Shown piece after piece: positions 52,223 to 61,557 of a stretch of DNA of 64,000 nucleotides. Made by a program: the position numbers and the translations under genes. Within the stretch, counting starts at the first letter, position 1. Every line of letters begins with the position of its first letter. The stretch spans positions 2,666,001 to 2,730,000 of the forward strand of contig OZ244068.1 of the NCBI GenBank assembly GCA_965215615.1, given 5' to 3'. The stretch is from CBDATA01 sp965215615 (GTDB lineage: Bacteria; Acidobacteriota; Vicinamibacteria; Marinacidobacterales; Marinacidobacteraceae). The notes beneath the pieces were generated by a model. That model was not told the DNA's origin. It made no database searches and worked only from the letters and a program-made list of their open reading frames with translations.

Positions 52223-54842
52223 CCTCGGCCAGAAGCGGTGCCCGGAGATCGGCGACCGCTTCCATTTCCTGTCGGACCAGCTCGCCGACTTCCGGTGCCC
52301 GGTCCTCGTCCGCCTCCACGAGCAGTTCGTCGTGAATCTGGAGCAGCAGCCGGGCGTTCGTCCCCGCGAGTTTCCGATCCACCCGGATCATCGCGAACTT
52401 GATGAGGTCCGCGGCGGTTCCCTGGATAGGCGCGTTGACCGCCATCCGCTCGGCAGCGAGTCGGCGCTGACGGTGCTGGGCGCTTATGTCCGGGATCTGA
52501 CGCTCGCGTCCGTAGAGCGTTTTCACCCGGCCGTTCCTGCGAGCTTCCTCGATCGTCTGGTGGATGAACTTCCGCACCCCGGCGTAGCGCTCGAAGTAGG
52601 CCTCGATGAAATCGGCGGCCTCGCCGGTCGAAACTCCGATCTCCCGGCCCAGCGTGAAGGCGGTCTTCCCGTAGATGATTGAGAAGTTGATGATCTTGGC
52701 CCGCCGTCGGGCTTCCGCCGCCGGCAGCCCGAGCCCGGAAAAGACCGCCGCCGCCGTTCGCGCATGGATGTCTTCACCGCGGCCGAACGCCTCGATCAGT
52801 CCCGGGTCTTCGCTCATGTGGGCGAGCACCCGGAGTTCGATCTGGGAGTAGTCAGCGGCGATGAGCCGCTTGCCGGGCGGCGCGAGGAACGCCCGTCGGA
52901 CCCGTCGGCCAAGTTCGGTGCGGATCGGGATGTTCTGGAGATTCGGATCCGAACTGGAAAGCCGCCCGGTGGAGGCACCGGTCTGATGAAGACGGGTATG
53001 CAGCCTTCCGGTTTCGGGCGAGATCAGCCCGGGAAGCGGGTCCACGTAGGTGTTCTTGAGCTTGGCGAGCTCGCGGTATTCGAGCACCAGCCGGGGGACC
53101 TCGTGTTCGAGCGCGAGCGCTTCGAGCACCTCGGCACGCGTCGAAGCCTGCCCGGTGCGCCCCGTCTTCTTCTGCGGAGTCAGCATCAGCCGGTCGAAAA
53201 GCACCTGGGCGAGCTGCTTCGGGCTGTTCAGATCGAAGGGGCCACCGGAAAGCTCGTGGATCCGGCCAGCGAGCTCCTGGATCCGCTCCCCGAGCTCCGC
53301 GCCGAGAGTGCCGAGAGGTACCGGATCGAGCGTGATTCCGGCGCGCTCCATCCGCGCCAGAACCGGAACCAGCGGCATCTCCATCCCGGTGAAGACCGCC
53401 TTGAGCTGCGGCCCCCTCGCATCGAGCCGCTCCTCCAACTCGCGGGCGAGGACGTGTTGCCAGGCGGCGTGGATGGCGAGATCGTGCCGGGACCGCTCGC
53501 TTGCGGGGGCGAAAAGGCCGGGCTGGCGCTCCACTCCGGCAGGCAACGCAAGCCGGGTGTAATCCTGGAGCACTTCGGGAAAGCCCCGGGCGCGCCGGGT
53601 GGTTTCGAGCAGCCAGACCGCGACCTCGCTGTCGTGGACCACCCGGGGCGGCGCGATCCCCTGCTCGATCAACCAGCGAACGAATCCCTGCACGGCATGG
53701 CCGATGACCGAAACCCGCTCGAATCCGGTAGCGAACACCGGAAGCAGGTCCTTCTCCCCCACCTGGTCCAGCGTGACCAGCAAAGCCTCCCCGGAAGACC
53801 GGGCCAGACCCAGCGCGAGAAGACGGGCCGGGCGGCGCTCCTTCGGTTCGGCGAAAACGGCGTGAACCGCGAGCGGGCTCTCGCCCTCCTCGAAGAGCCT
53901 CTCCAGATCGGCGGCGGACCGGGCTTCGACCACTTCGGGAAGCGCCTGCGGAGACGGCCGCGGTGCCAGATCGCGGGCGTGGCTCCGAAGGTCGAGCGTT
54001 TCGAAAAGAACACGGGCGGCTTCCACGTCCGGCCCCTGGTATGCGAGTTGGGCGAGGTCGGGGACGCCGCCCACGTCCAGCCGCAGCCGGGCGAGGTCGC
54101 GCGAAAGGAGAGCGCGCTCGCGGTGCTCTTCGAGGAGCTTCACGATCCGCGGCCGGGCACCGCTCTCTTCAGCCCGCTCGAGCGTTGCATCGAGGTCACC
54201 CAGCTCGCCGAGCAACGAGGCGGCGGTCTTCGGGCCGATTCCCGGAACTCCGGGGATGTTGTCGGTCGTATCGCCGACGAGACCGAGATAATCCGGAACC
54301 TGCACGGGAAGAACTCCGAGCTTCGCGTGCGCCGCTGCGGCATCGAGGCGGGTGACCGCTCCATCGGAGCCCCCCGGACTCAGAACCAGAATCCCGTCCC
54401 CGACGACCTGGAGGAGATCCTTGTCACCGGAAACGATCAGCGCCCGGTATCCCGCCTTGCGGCCAAGGACCGCGAGCGAACCGATGACATCGTCCGCTTC
54501 CACTCCCGGGATTTCGACCGGGGGGACACCCAGCACGCCCGCCACTTCGCGCGCCGCCGGCATCTGCTGGACGAGTTCCGGCGGGGTCTCCGAGCGGCCC
54601 GCCTTGTACTCCGGGAACATCCGGTCACGGAAGGTCGGCCCCGGCGCATCGAACACGATCGCCGCAGCGGTCGGCGCTTCCTCCCGAATCAGCATCTTCA
54701 GGGTGTTCGTGAACCCGTGGAGCGCGCCGCTCGGCCGGCCGTCACGGGTGGTGAGCTTCGGCATGGCGAAAAACGAACGGAACAACAGGTTGTTGCCGTC
54801 CACCAAAAGGAGGGTCTTCGCCGATTCCGGTTTTCGTTCCAT
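52194..54842 (-). CDS. polA: DNA polymerase I
   Basis: The 882-residue enzyme fills gaps and removes RNA primers. The N-terminal 5'-3' exonuclease is intact (LLLVDGNNLLFRSFFA, VEADDVIG, VSGDKDLLQVV, DNIPGVPGIGPKTA). The middle 3'-5' exonuclease domain has lost its motifs: the DxE site reads AVFAEPKE and the second motif GHAVQGFVRWL lacks its Asp. The polymerase domain is intact: DYSQIELRVLAH, RRRAKIINFSIIYG and QIHDELLVE. Proofreading-deficient Pol I is normal in several phyla. The start ATG 54842 borders the divergent lipoprotein gene. Confidence 0.96.
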   Translation of the reverse strand: MERKPESAKTLLLVDGNNLLFRSFFAMPKLTTRDGRPSGALHGFTNTLKMLIREEAPTAAAIVFDAPGPTFRDRMFPEYKAGRSETPPELVQQMPAAREVAGVLGVPPVEIPGVEADDVIGSLAVLGRKAGYRALIVSGDKDLLQVVGDGILVLSPGGSDGAVTRLDAAAAHAKLGVLPVQVPDYLGLVGDTTDNIPGVPGIGPKTAASLLGELGDLDATLERAEESGARPRIVKLLEEHRERALLSRDLARLRLDVGGVPDLAQLAYQGPDVEAARVLFETLDLRSHARDLAPRPSPQALPEVVEARSAADLERLFEEGESPLAVHAVFAEPKERRPARLLALGLARSSGEALLVTLDQVGEKDLLPVFATGFERVSVIGHAVQGFVRWLIEQGIAPPRVVHDSEVAVWLLETTRRARGFPEVLQDYTRLALPAGVERQPGLFAPASERSRHDLAIHAAWQHVLARELEERLDARGPQLKAVFTGMEMPLVPVLARMERAGITLDPVPLGTLGAELGERIQELAGRIHELSGGPFDLNSPKQLAQVLFDRLMLTPQKKTGRTGQASTRAEVLEALALEHEVPRLVLEYRELAKLKNTYVDPLPGLISPETGRLHTRLHQTGASTGRLSSSDPNLQNIPIRTELGRRVRRAFLAPPGKRLIAADYSQIELRVLAHMSEDPGLIEAFGRGEDIHARTAAAVFSGLGLPAAEARRRAKIINFSIIYGKTAFTLGREIGVSTGEAADFIEAYFERYAGVRKFIHQTIEEARRNGRVKTLYGRERQIPDISAQHRQRRLAAERMAVNAPIQGTAADLIKFAMIRVDRKLAGTNARLLLQIHDELLVEADEDRAPEVGELVRQEMEAVADLRAPLLAEVTIAPWWKH

Positions 54843-55469
54843 CGGAAGGCTCTAAGTCTAGGGGCGGGGGCGGCGCTGGCCCTCGCCGGATGCCAGTCGG
54901 ACGGCTGGCGGGAGGCGCACGAAATCCGACTGGACGGTTCGGGGAGGACCGCCCTCTTCGTCGAAAGCGGGATCCTGCCATCCGACGAACTGGCGGGCGC
55001 GCTTCAGGCCGATGGGGTGGAGATCGAACGAATCCGGGAGCGAAGCGGCATCACCGAAGCAGGAATTCTCTTCGACTCGTTCGAATCTCTTTGTGAAGCG
55101 CCGCTGTTCGCCCGCGACTGCGCCTTCGAAACCGCGGAAGACGGAACCCGAAGCCTCCGGATGGCCATTCCCGCGGGAGGGATTCCGGGAGACGGGCCGG
55201 TCGAGATCACCCTTCGGCCCACCGGCCGCATCCTGACCCACAACCAGGAAGCGGCCCCGCGCCGGGGAAACCGGCTGGTCTGGTCCGGGCTGGTCGCCGA
55301 CGGGCTGGTTCTCGAAATGACGAGCGAGTCGCAGACGGTTCTCGCCATCACGCTTCGGACTTTCTTTCGCGCGGCCCTGATCGCCGCCGGAATCGCCGTC
55401 AGCGGGGTCTTCGCGCTCTATCTGGTCGGGAAGCGCCGACTTCGTCGCGAGCCGGATCGCTGGGGATAG
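54843..55469 (+). CDS. Lipoprotein with C-terminal membrane helix (DUF3153-like); start unresolved
   Basis: About 208 residues: a hydrophobic leader LGAGAALALAGC with lipobox Cys at codon 54891, a beta-rich body (HEIRLDGSGRTALFVESGI), and a C-terminal helix (about RAALIAAGIAVSGVFALYLV) with a basic end RRLRREP. The layout recalls DUF3153 lipoproteins of unknown function. No ATG, GTG or TTG is found in frame between polA and the leader; CTG 54876 or a start inside the polA 5' end are possible, so the coordinate is a placeholder. It overlaps rpiA by 71 bp at the 3' ends. Confidence 0.6.
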   Translation, partial: RKALSLGAGAALALAGCQSDGWREAHEIRLDGSGRTALFVESGILPSDELAGALQADGVEIERIRERSGITEAGILFDSFESLCEAPLFARDCAFETAEDGTRSLRMAIPAGGIPGDGPVEITLRPTGRILTHNQEAAPRRGNRLVWSGLVADGLVLEMTSESQTVLAITLRTFFRAALIAAGIAVSGVFALYLVGKRRLRREPDRWG

Positions 55470-56118
55470 TCGCAACCCGCACTTCGTCGGCCATGCCGAC
55501 GAAAAGACCGGAATCCACCACTCCCGGAATTCCGAGGATCTCCCGGTGAAGGGGCCCCGGAGCCGAAATCGGCCCGAACGCCGCGGTCACGATCCAATTT
55601 CCGTTATCGGTCACGAACACCGCTCCGGAGTCGTCCTTCCGCAAGGCAGCCGAAGCGCCGAGCGCCTCGAGAGCACGAAGCGCCGGCCCGGCGGCGAACG
55701 GGATCACTTCCACCGGCACCGACATCCGCTCACCAAGCCGGGATGAGAGCTTTTCGGGCCCCACCAGGATCAGAAAGCGTCTTGCCGCGGCGCCCACCAC
55801 CCGCTCGCGGACCAAAGCGCCGCCGTGCCCCTTGATGAGATTCCGACGGTCGTCCACCTCGTCCGCCCCGTCCACCGCGAGCGCGATCTCCTGAACCTGG
55901 TCCATGCCAGTGAGCGGAATCCCGAGCGATTCGGCGAGCCTTGCGGTCGCCCGGGAAGTCGGAACCCCGCGGATGCGAAGCCCTTCGGCGACCCGCTGGC
56001 CGAGAGCGCGGACGAAGGCGCTCGCCGCGCGACCGGTGCCAAGGCCCACCGTCTGGCCCGCTTCGACGAACTGAGCTACGGATTGGGCGGCGGCGCGGAA
56101 GATTTCCGAATCGGGCAA
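55399..56118 (-). CDS. rpiA: Ribose-5-phosphate isomerase A
   Basis: The 239-residue enzyme interconverts ribose 5-phosphate and ribulose 5-phosphate. Family motifs: VGLGTGRAASAFVRAL, VPTSRATARLAESLGIPL, AVDGADEVDDRRNLIKGHGGALVRERVVG, and TDNGNWIVTAAFG. TTG 56118 is the only reasonable start in the short gap to the divergent glycosidase gene. The C-terminal tail past GMADEVRVA is unusual and overlaps the convergent lipoprotein gene. Confidence 0.93.
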   Translation of the reverse strand: MPDSEIFRAAAQSVAQFVEAGQTVGLGTGRAASAFVRALGQRVAEGLRIRGVPTSRATARLAESLGIPLTGMDQVQEIALAVDGADEVDDRRNLIKGHGGALVRERVVGAAARRFLILVGPEKLSSRLGERMSVPVEVIPFAAGPALRALEALGASAALRKDDSGAVFVTDNGNWIVTAAFGPISAPGPLHREILGIPGVVDSGLFVGMADEVRVATIPSDPARDEVGASRPDRARRPR

Positions 56119-56152
56119 CAGCCGAAGGGTAGCGGCTGGTAGATTTCCGGGC

Positions 56153-57940
56153 GTGGCATCGCCTGTCCGGCTGTTTCCCCGGCCCCGGGAGGCCGCCCCG
56201 CTTCCCGGGTCGTTCCGGCTTTCCCGAACGACCCGCATCGCCGCCGGTGAAGCCGATTCGGGGGCGGTCTCCTACCTGATCCGACGCCTCGAAGAACAAA
56301 CCGGCATCCGGTGCGCTCCCGGCCCCGGAGCCATCCGGCTCGCACGCGAGGAGCGAGGAGACCCCGAGCGGTTCTCGGTCCGGATCACTCCCGAGAGCAT
56401 CCGGATCGGCTCCCCGGGGGCCGCGGGACTTTCCTACGGGGCCGAAGCGCTCGCGCAGCTCGCGGAACCCGGAGGCCGCATTCCGGGGATGAGCGTGGAA
56501 GATGCCCCGGCACTCCGGCGGCGCGGCTTCCTGCTGGACGTTTCAAGGGGAAGGGTGCCGCAGGTCGCCACCCTGCGGAGACTCATCGAGCTGCTTTCCC
56601 GACTGCGGTACAACGAGCTCTATCTCTATACCGAACACACTTTTCGCTTTCGGAACCACCCCGAAATCGGGGCCGGGGCCGGCGGCTTCTCCGCCGACGA
56701 AATGCGTGAACTCGCCGCCTTTGCGAGCGAGCGCCACGTGGATCTGGTTCCCTGCCTCCAGACCTTCGGCCACCTGCGCCGGATTCTGGAATTGCCGCAT
56801 TACGAGCGGCTCGCCGAATCGGACCGGCGATGGTCCGTTTCGCCGGAGGTTCCCGGAACCTACCGCCTGCTCGCGGACCTCCTTGGCGAATACCTGCCCT
56901 GCTTTTCTTCGGAGTTCGCACACCTGAACTGCGACGAGCCGATCGACCTCGGCGAGGGCCGCTCGAAAGCACGAGCCGGTCGCGAAGGGCCCGCCGCTCT
57001 CTTCGCCGGCCACGTGAACCGGGTGGCCGCCATCGCGCGCCGGCTCGGGAAACGGCCGATGATCTGGGCGGATGTCCTCGCCGACCACCCCGAAGCGCTC
57101 GAACGACTCGACGAAGACATCGTGCTCGCCGACTGGTGGTACGAAGCCGACCACGACTTCGATCGGGTCGCCCGGTTCCGGGAGGACGGACGGAGCTTCC
57201 TGAGCGTCGCCGGAACCTCGAGCTGGACGAGCCTGTTTCCCCGCCTCGACACCGCGCTTCCCAACATCACCGGCCATGCGCGCGCCGCGAAGCGTTTCGG
57301 CGGAGACGGCTTCATCCTGACCGACTGGGGCGACGGCGGGCACTACAACTTCTTCTCCGGATCCCTCTACCCGCTGGCCTTCGGGGCCGAGGCGGCCTGG
57401 GGCGAAGAAGATCCCGACGAGCAGGAGGTCCGGCGGGCGTTTTCGGAACGGGTCGCCGGAGATCCCTCGGGCTTCGCCGGGGATTTCGCGAGCCGGCTGG
57501 GACGCCTTCACGACGCGGGGTTCGCCCATTTCAACCACTCTCCACTCAAGACGGTGTTCTTCGAGACCCGGATCAAGAGCAGCGCCCGTATCCCCGATGC
57601 GGCGGCACTTTGCCGGACGCTCGAAGCCCTTCGGACGCTCGCGGAGGATGCCCGCCACCACGGCCTGCCCGAAGGGGTGATCGGCGCGGAGTGGCGATAC
57701 GCCCTCGATGCCTCCCTGCTTGCGGCCGAACGGGGCCTCGCCGTCCGGAGATACCGCGACGGCACCGGCCATGCGGCGGAGCTCGACTCCCTCGCCGACC
57801 GGCAGCTCGCGCTGCGGCAGCAGTTCCGGGAGGTCTGGCTCATGACCAACCGGCCTCAGGGAATCCGGAGCGCGCTCGACCTCCACAAGAAGGCCGCCGG
57901 CGTGCTGCGGCAGGCGGCCCGCCGCCTCAACTCTGGCTGA
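56153..57940 (+). CDS. GH20-type beta-N-acetylhexosaminidase-like protein
   Basis: The 595-residue protein has an N-terminal GH20b-like domain (about 1-115) and a TIM barrel starting RRRGFLLDVSRGRVP. The catalytic D-E pair of GH20 fits HLNCDEPIDLGEG near residue 263; WWYEADHDF and ILTDWGDGGHYN are the sugar-binding aromatic segments. No signal peptide is seen, so it may act in the cytoplasm on imported amino sugars or recycled peptidoglycan. GTG 56153. The 3' end overlaps the convergent glycosyltransferase gene by 14 bp. Confidence 0.82.
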   Translation: MASPVRLFPRPREAAPLPGSFRLSRTTRIAAGEADSGAVSYLIRRLEEQTGIRCAPGPGAIRLAREERGDPERFSVRITPESIRIGSPGAAGLSYGAEALAQLAEPGGRIPGMSVEDAPALRRRGFLLDVSRGRVPQVATLRRLIELLSRLRYNELYLYTEHTFRFRNHPEIGAGAGGFSADEMRELAAFASERHVDLVPCLQTFGHLRRILELPHYERLAESDRRWSVSPEVPGTYRLLADLLGEYLPCFSSEFAHLNCDEPIDLGEGRSKARAGREGPAALFAGHVNRVAAIARRLGKRPMIWADVLADHPEALERLDEDIVLADWWYEADHDFDRVARFREDGRSFLSVAGTSSWTSLFPRLDTALPNITGHARAAKRFGGDGFILTDWGDGGHYNFFSGSLYPLAFGAEAAWGEEDPDEQEVRRAFSERVAGDPSGFAGDFASRLGRLHDAGFAHFNHSPLKTVFFETRIKSSARIPDAAALCRTLEALRTLAEDARHHGLPEGVIGAEWRYALDASLLAAERGLAVRRYRDGTGHAAELDSLADRQLALRQQFREVWLMTNRPQGIRSALDLHKKAAGVLRQAARRLNSG

Positions 57941-59162
57941 TGCCGCCGCGGAAGAAGCTGGGCAGCCCCTCCTCCGAATCCTTCTCGTCCGGTTGAGGAG
58001 CGGGGGTTTCCTCCGGAGCCGCTGCTTCATCCGGGGCCGGCGGTGCGGAGGGCGGATGGGGCGGAGCCTCCTCCTTCGAACGCGAGGGCCGTGAGAAACT
58101 GCGAAACGCCTGATCGAAGCGATCCACGAGCGCCTTCCAGTCGTTGCGAGCCAAAAGGTGCTCCCGGCCCGAATCTCCGAGCCGCCTGAACAGTCCGGGA
58201 TCGTGAAGTCCCATTTCGAGGATGATCTCCAGCTCCTTGTGATCCCGGTAGTAAAGGCCGCCGTTCGACTGCTCGCACTCCTCCACCAGTTCGCTGGCTG
58301 AAGCGTGCACGAGGACCGGCACTCCGAGCGAGAACGGCTCGACGGTGGCCGCAATGCCTGTCAACCGCTCCGGCAACACCACTGCGAAAGCGCCGGCGAT
58401 GGCGTCGAGGCGCTCCTTGTCGCTCCGGATTTCGACGAAGCGGGTGTCAGGGCGACGCGGGCCGGCGGGCGGCGGGCCGAGCACCACGAGGTCCAGATGG
58501 GCGCGGGAGTGCGAGTCGCGAAACGCCTGGAAAAGGCGTACGAAATCCTGAACCACCCGGTTCGATTCCGCCGAAAACGGACACAGCAGGTGCTGGCCGC
58601 GGATCCCGGCCCATTCGCGAAAACCCTCCGGATCGAGGTCGCGCGGCAGATGGAAGCCGATTTCGATGGTCTCCCGCATCCGCCGGTCCACTCCGTACTT
58701 GCGAAGCACCCGGACTTCTTCGGTTTCGTTGCCGAAGATGAAAGCACCGGCCCGTTCGAACACCTCGGATGCCGCTTCGTCGGGCTCGTCGTCAGCGAAC
58801 GGCAGGAGTACGGTCTGCTCCGGCACGACGCGGACCGCGCCGCGGGACACCGCAGAACCGGCACCGAAGAGCAGGACCACATCGTAGGACTCTTCCCCGA
58901 GGTGCCGGAGCAGCGCCTCGGAAGCGAGTTCGTCCGGATGTTCCGACGAAAGCTCGCCATCCACCGGAAAGCGATGGATGCGGATCTTCCCGGCCTGCTG
59001 CATTCCCTCCCGGACCGGGCGGCCCTTCCGTTCGCCGCGCGCGGTGGTGAGCACGTTCAGAAGCCAGCGCTTCGAACCGGCGTTCGCCAGCTCTTCGGCA
59101 AGGCGCTCGGGGGCCGTGGGCGCATCCGTCCCGAATCGGGGCGTAACGAAGGCGACGCGCAC
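57927..59162 (-). CDS. GT4-like glycosyltransferase with Pro/Glu-rich tail
   Basis: The 411-residue protein has a GT-B layout: RVAFVTPRFGTDAPTAPERLAEEL at the start and, in the second half, LLCPFSAESNRVVQD and the donor-site region VVLPERLTGIAATVEPFSLGVPVLV with the family Glu. The C-terminal 55 residues are low complexity, rich in Pro, Ala and Glu. It probably transfers a sugar to surface or secondary-metabolite glycans. It lies 2 bp downstream of the coiled-coil gene. Confidence 0.82.
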   Translation of the reverse strand: MRVAFVTPRFGTDAPTAPERLAEELANAGSKRWLLNVLTTARGERKGRPVREGMQQAGKIRIHRFPVDGELSSEHPDELASEALLRHLGEESYDVVLLFGAGSAVSRGAVRVVPEQTVLLPFADDEPDEAASEVFERAGAFIFGNETEEVRVLRKYGVDRRMRETIEIGFHLPRDLDPEGFREWAGIRGQHLLCPFSAESNRVVQDFVRLFQAFRDSHSRAHLDLVVLGPPPAGPRRPDTRFVEIRSDKERLDAIAGAFAVVLPERLTGIAATVEPFSLGVPVLVHASASELVEECEQSNGGLYYRDHKELEIILEMGLHDPGLFRRLGDSGREHLLARNDWKALVDRFDQAFRSFSRPSRSKEEAPPHPPSAPPAPDEAAAPEETPAPQPDEKDSEEGLPSFFRGGISQS

Positions 59163-59164
59163 GA

Positions 59165-59869
59165 TCAGCCTGCCCGCGACGAACGGTTGCGCGAGGGACG
59201 GGAGCGGGCACCCTCTCGCCTGCCAGCAGATTCGGCATCACCCCGACGGCCGTCTCCCCGGGATCGCGACCGGCCGCCGCGCCGGGAGTCGCCACGCCCG
59301 CGTCCGGAGGTCGAACCGCGCTCCGAACCATTCCTCGACTCGGCGAACGCGAAGCTCACATGCACTCCGAGCTTGCGGAGTTCCTGCTTCATGGCGTCCA
59401 TCTCCAGACGGGCGAGCTCCAGGTCCTTGTTGGCGGCCACCAGCAGACGGCGGTAGTACTCGTTGATCTCCGCCTGTCGTTCCACCTGACGGAGGACCGG
59501 GTCGGCACTCACCATCATCCGGAAGAGCGGACTCATCAGCCAGCGGACACCGCGGCCGAAAGCGGAGGACGAACTCCGCAGGGATTCGGGCCGAAGCTCC
59601 ACATTCCAGCCAACACCGTCGCGGGTTCGCATGCTTTCCGCGAAATCTTCGGAAAAGCCGCGTCCCAGCGGGCGGTTCAGCCGGTCGCGGACGCTTGCGA
59701 GGTACTGCCTCTCGGTGACCCCGTCATCCATCGGCTCGCGCTGGGCGCGGCGACGGACATCGGACATGATGGCCTTCACATCGGGCTTGCCTCCCGAATC
59801 GCTTTCGCGTATCTCCGGCGGGCCGGTCTCTTTTCTGGCTGTCTCTCGATCGAGGACTGCAGTAGGCAC
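59165..59869 (-). CDS. Hypothetical protein with coiled-coil core and Arg/Gly/Ser-rich tail
   Basis: I do not recognise this 234-residue protein. Residues about 85-165 form a helical coiled coil (VLRQVERQAEINEYYRRLLV, LELARLEMDAMKQELRKLGV), similar in style to short accessory proteins encoded beside GT4 glycosyltransferases. The last 60 residues are almost only R, G, S and E (RGRGDSRRGGRSRSRGDGRR), which suggests RNA or polyanion binding. GTG 59869 has AAGGAG 7 nt upstream, which decides the start. It is the first gene of a two-gene unit with the glycosyltransferase. Confidence 0.6.
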   Translation of the reverse strand: MPTAVLDRETARKETGPPEIRESDSGGKPDVKAIMSDVRRRAQREPMDDGVTERQYLASVRDRLNRPLGRGFSEDFAESMRTRDGVGWNVELRPESLRSSSSAFGRGVRWLMSPLFRMMVSADPVLRQVERQAEINEYYRRLLVAANKDLELARLEMDAMKQELRKLGVHVSFAFAESRNGSERGSTSGRGRGDSRRGGRSRSRGDGRRGDAESAGRREGARSRPSRNRSSRAG

Positions 59870-60060
59870 TTTGGATCTCCTTGGTGGCCCCTTTCCGTAA
59901 TCGGGACCTCGATGACGCAGAATGCGGGACGCGCCCACGGTTCGGGGAAGCGTCCGGACACTCCGCGTGGCCTTCGCCGGAAGACGGCGAAGGCGGGTGG
60001 GAATCGGGTGCGAGGACGATGGGCAAGGCCCGGTCTCGTCTCGCGGCCGGAAGCGCCCGA

Positions 60061-60396
60061 TCAGAAACTCGCGAGAGCTTCCTCTTCCGATTCGTGGGTC
60101 TCGAAGACGGTGACCAGCTTGGTGATCTGAAGCAGATCCCGCATCCGCTCGGTCAGGTTGAGCAGTTTGATCTCTCCGCCTTCGCGTGCGAGCCGGGTAT
60201 GGCAGCGGACGAGTTCACCGAGGCCGGCGCTGTCCACATACGAAACCCGGCCAAGGTTCAACAGAACCTTGCGGCTGCCGGCGGCAACGACCGCCCGCAC
60301 CTTGTTCCGCAGGGTTTCGTCGCCCTCGCCGAGAACGATCCGTCCGTCGAGATCGAGCACCGTCACATCGCCGGCTGCCCGTTCCGTTATTTTCAT
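60061..60396 (-). CDS. STAS-domain anti-sigma factor antagonist
   Basis: The 111-residue STAS protein has VTVLDLDGRIVLGEGD and RVSYVDSAGLGELV with the Ser that anti-sigma kinases phosphorylate. In the RsbV/SpoIIAA scheme the unphosphorylated form frees a sigma factor. No kinase or sigma gene is nearby. GGGGAGG lies 6 nt upstream of ATG 60396. Confidence 0.9.
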   Translation of the reverse strand: MKITERAAGDVTVLDLDGRIVLGEGDETLRNKVRAVVAAGSRKVLLNLGRVSYVDSAGLGELVRCHTRLAREGGEIKLLNLTERMRDLLQITKLVTVFETHESEEEALASF

Positions 60397-60633
60397 GACC
60401 AACCTCCCCGTTTTTCCGGGTTTTGGCCCCGCCTTTCCTGGATCCCCTCCCGCATGCGCGACTCGCAAGCCATACACTCCGGAGGTTCCGGGCGGGGGAT
60501 CGCCGGCAGCCGCCAGCCTTCCTCGAAGACCGGGAAATTCGCCGCCAGCGCTTTGTGTAATCGACCTAAGTGTAACGCTCAAGCGGGAGAAACGTTCCCG
60601 GCGGGCCGCAACAGGGAAGTACCCGCCCTCGTT

Positions 60634-61557
60634 TTGGCCGAAAGCACCGACCTCCGGATCCGGGAAGCGGCTTCGCGGATCGCGCAGGAAGGCTTCGCCC
60701 GGCCGGTGCTGGTCGGAGGCGCGCCGCTCGCCGGAGTCGTGGTTCTGCGGCCGGAAGGCGACCGGCTCGACCGGCTGACCGCGGCCTTCTCCCGAATGCG
60801 CCCCGAAAAGTCACCGGAGTTCGCCCGCGATCCCCTGATCTTCTCGAACCTGCTCGTAGCCACCGGAGAAGCGGAAGGCTCTCTCGCCGGCGTGACACAC
60901 CCGACGGCAGCGGTCATCCGGGCCGCCCTGCTCGCGATCGGCAAGCGTCCCGGGGTCTCGAAAGTGTCCGGCGCTTTCCTGATGGAATTTCCCGACCGGC
61001 GGCCGCCGCTGCTGTTCGCCGATTCGGCGGTCATTCCCGAGCCCACCGAGGACGATCTGGTGGAGATCACCCTCGAAACGGCGGCAACCGCCGAAGCGCT
61101 GCTCGGCGAACCCCGGTTGGCGCTCGTTTCCTTCTCGACCCGGGGGAGCGCCGACCATCCCCGGGCGCGGCGGATGGCGGCTGTTGCCGAGCGGGTGAGG
61201 GCGCTGCGGCCGAATCTCCTCGTGGATGGCGAGCTTCAGGGGGATGCGGCTCTCGTTCCGGAAATCGCGGCCCGAAAAGCACCCGGGAGCCCGGTGGCCG
61301 GGCGGGCCAACACCTTGATCTTCCCCGACCTCGGTGCCGCGAACCTCGCTTACAAGCTGGTGGAGCGGCTCGCCGGAGCCACCGCGACCGGCCCCATCGT
61401 CCAGGGGCTCCGCGCCCCCGCGAACGATCTCTCGCGGGGGGCGAGCGCCGGGGACATCGTCCGCCTCGCCCGGATCACCGCGCGTCAGGCGCTTGCGGTT
61501 CGCCGGGTGGATGCCTCTACTTCCCCGGCTGGCGGACCAGCCTCAGATACGGCCTGA
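60634..61557 (+). CDS. Phosphate acetyl/butyryltransferase
   Basis: The protein (about 307 residues) has the PTA_PTB fold: ESTDLRIREAASRIAQEGFARPVLVG, FSNLLVATGEAEGSLAG, LLVDGELQGDAALVPEIAARK and ANTLIFPDLGAANLAYKLVERL. It converts acyl-CoA and phosphate to acyl phosphate and CoA; acetyl is the likeliest acyl group. The start is not certain: TTG 60634 is the first usable codon before the domain and leaves a short N-terminus. It overlaps the convergent peroxiredoxin gene by 41 bp. Confidence 0.88.
   Translation: MAESTDLRIREAASRIAQEGFARPVLVGGAPLAGVVVLRPEGDRLDRLTAAFSRMRPEKSPEFARDPLIFSNLLVATGEAEGSLAGVTHPTAAVIRAALLAIGKRPGVSKVSGAFLMEFPDRRPPLLFADSAVIPEPTEDDLVEITLETAATAEALLGEPRLALVSFSTRGSADHPRARRMAAVAERVRALRPNLLVDGELQGDAALVPEIAARKAPGSPVAGRANTLIFPDLGAANLAYKLVERLAGATATGPIVQGLRAPANDLSRGASAGDIVRLARITARQALAVRRVDASTSPAGGPASDTA

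Noticed and set aside
52764..54842. Long open frame opposite polA, continuous with the lipoprotein frame
   Set aside because: It is a shadow of polA. Only the part after 54842 has real protein features.
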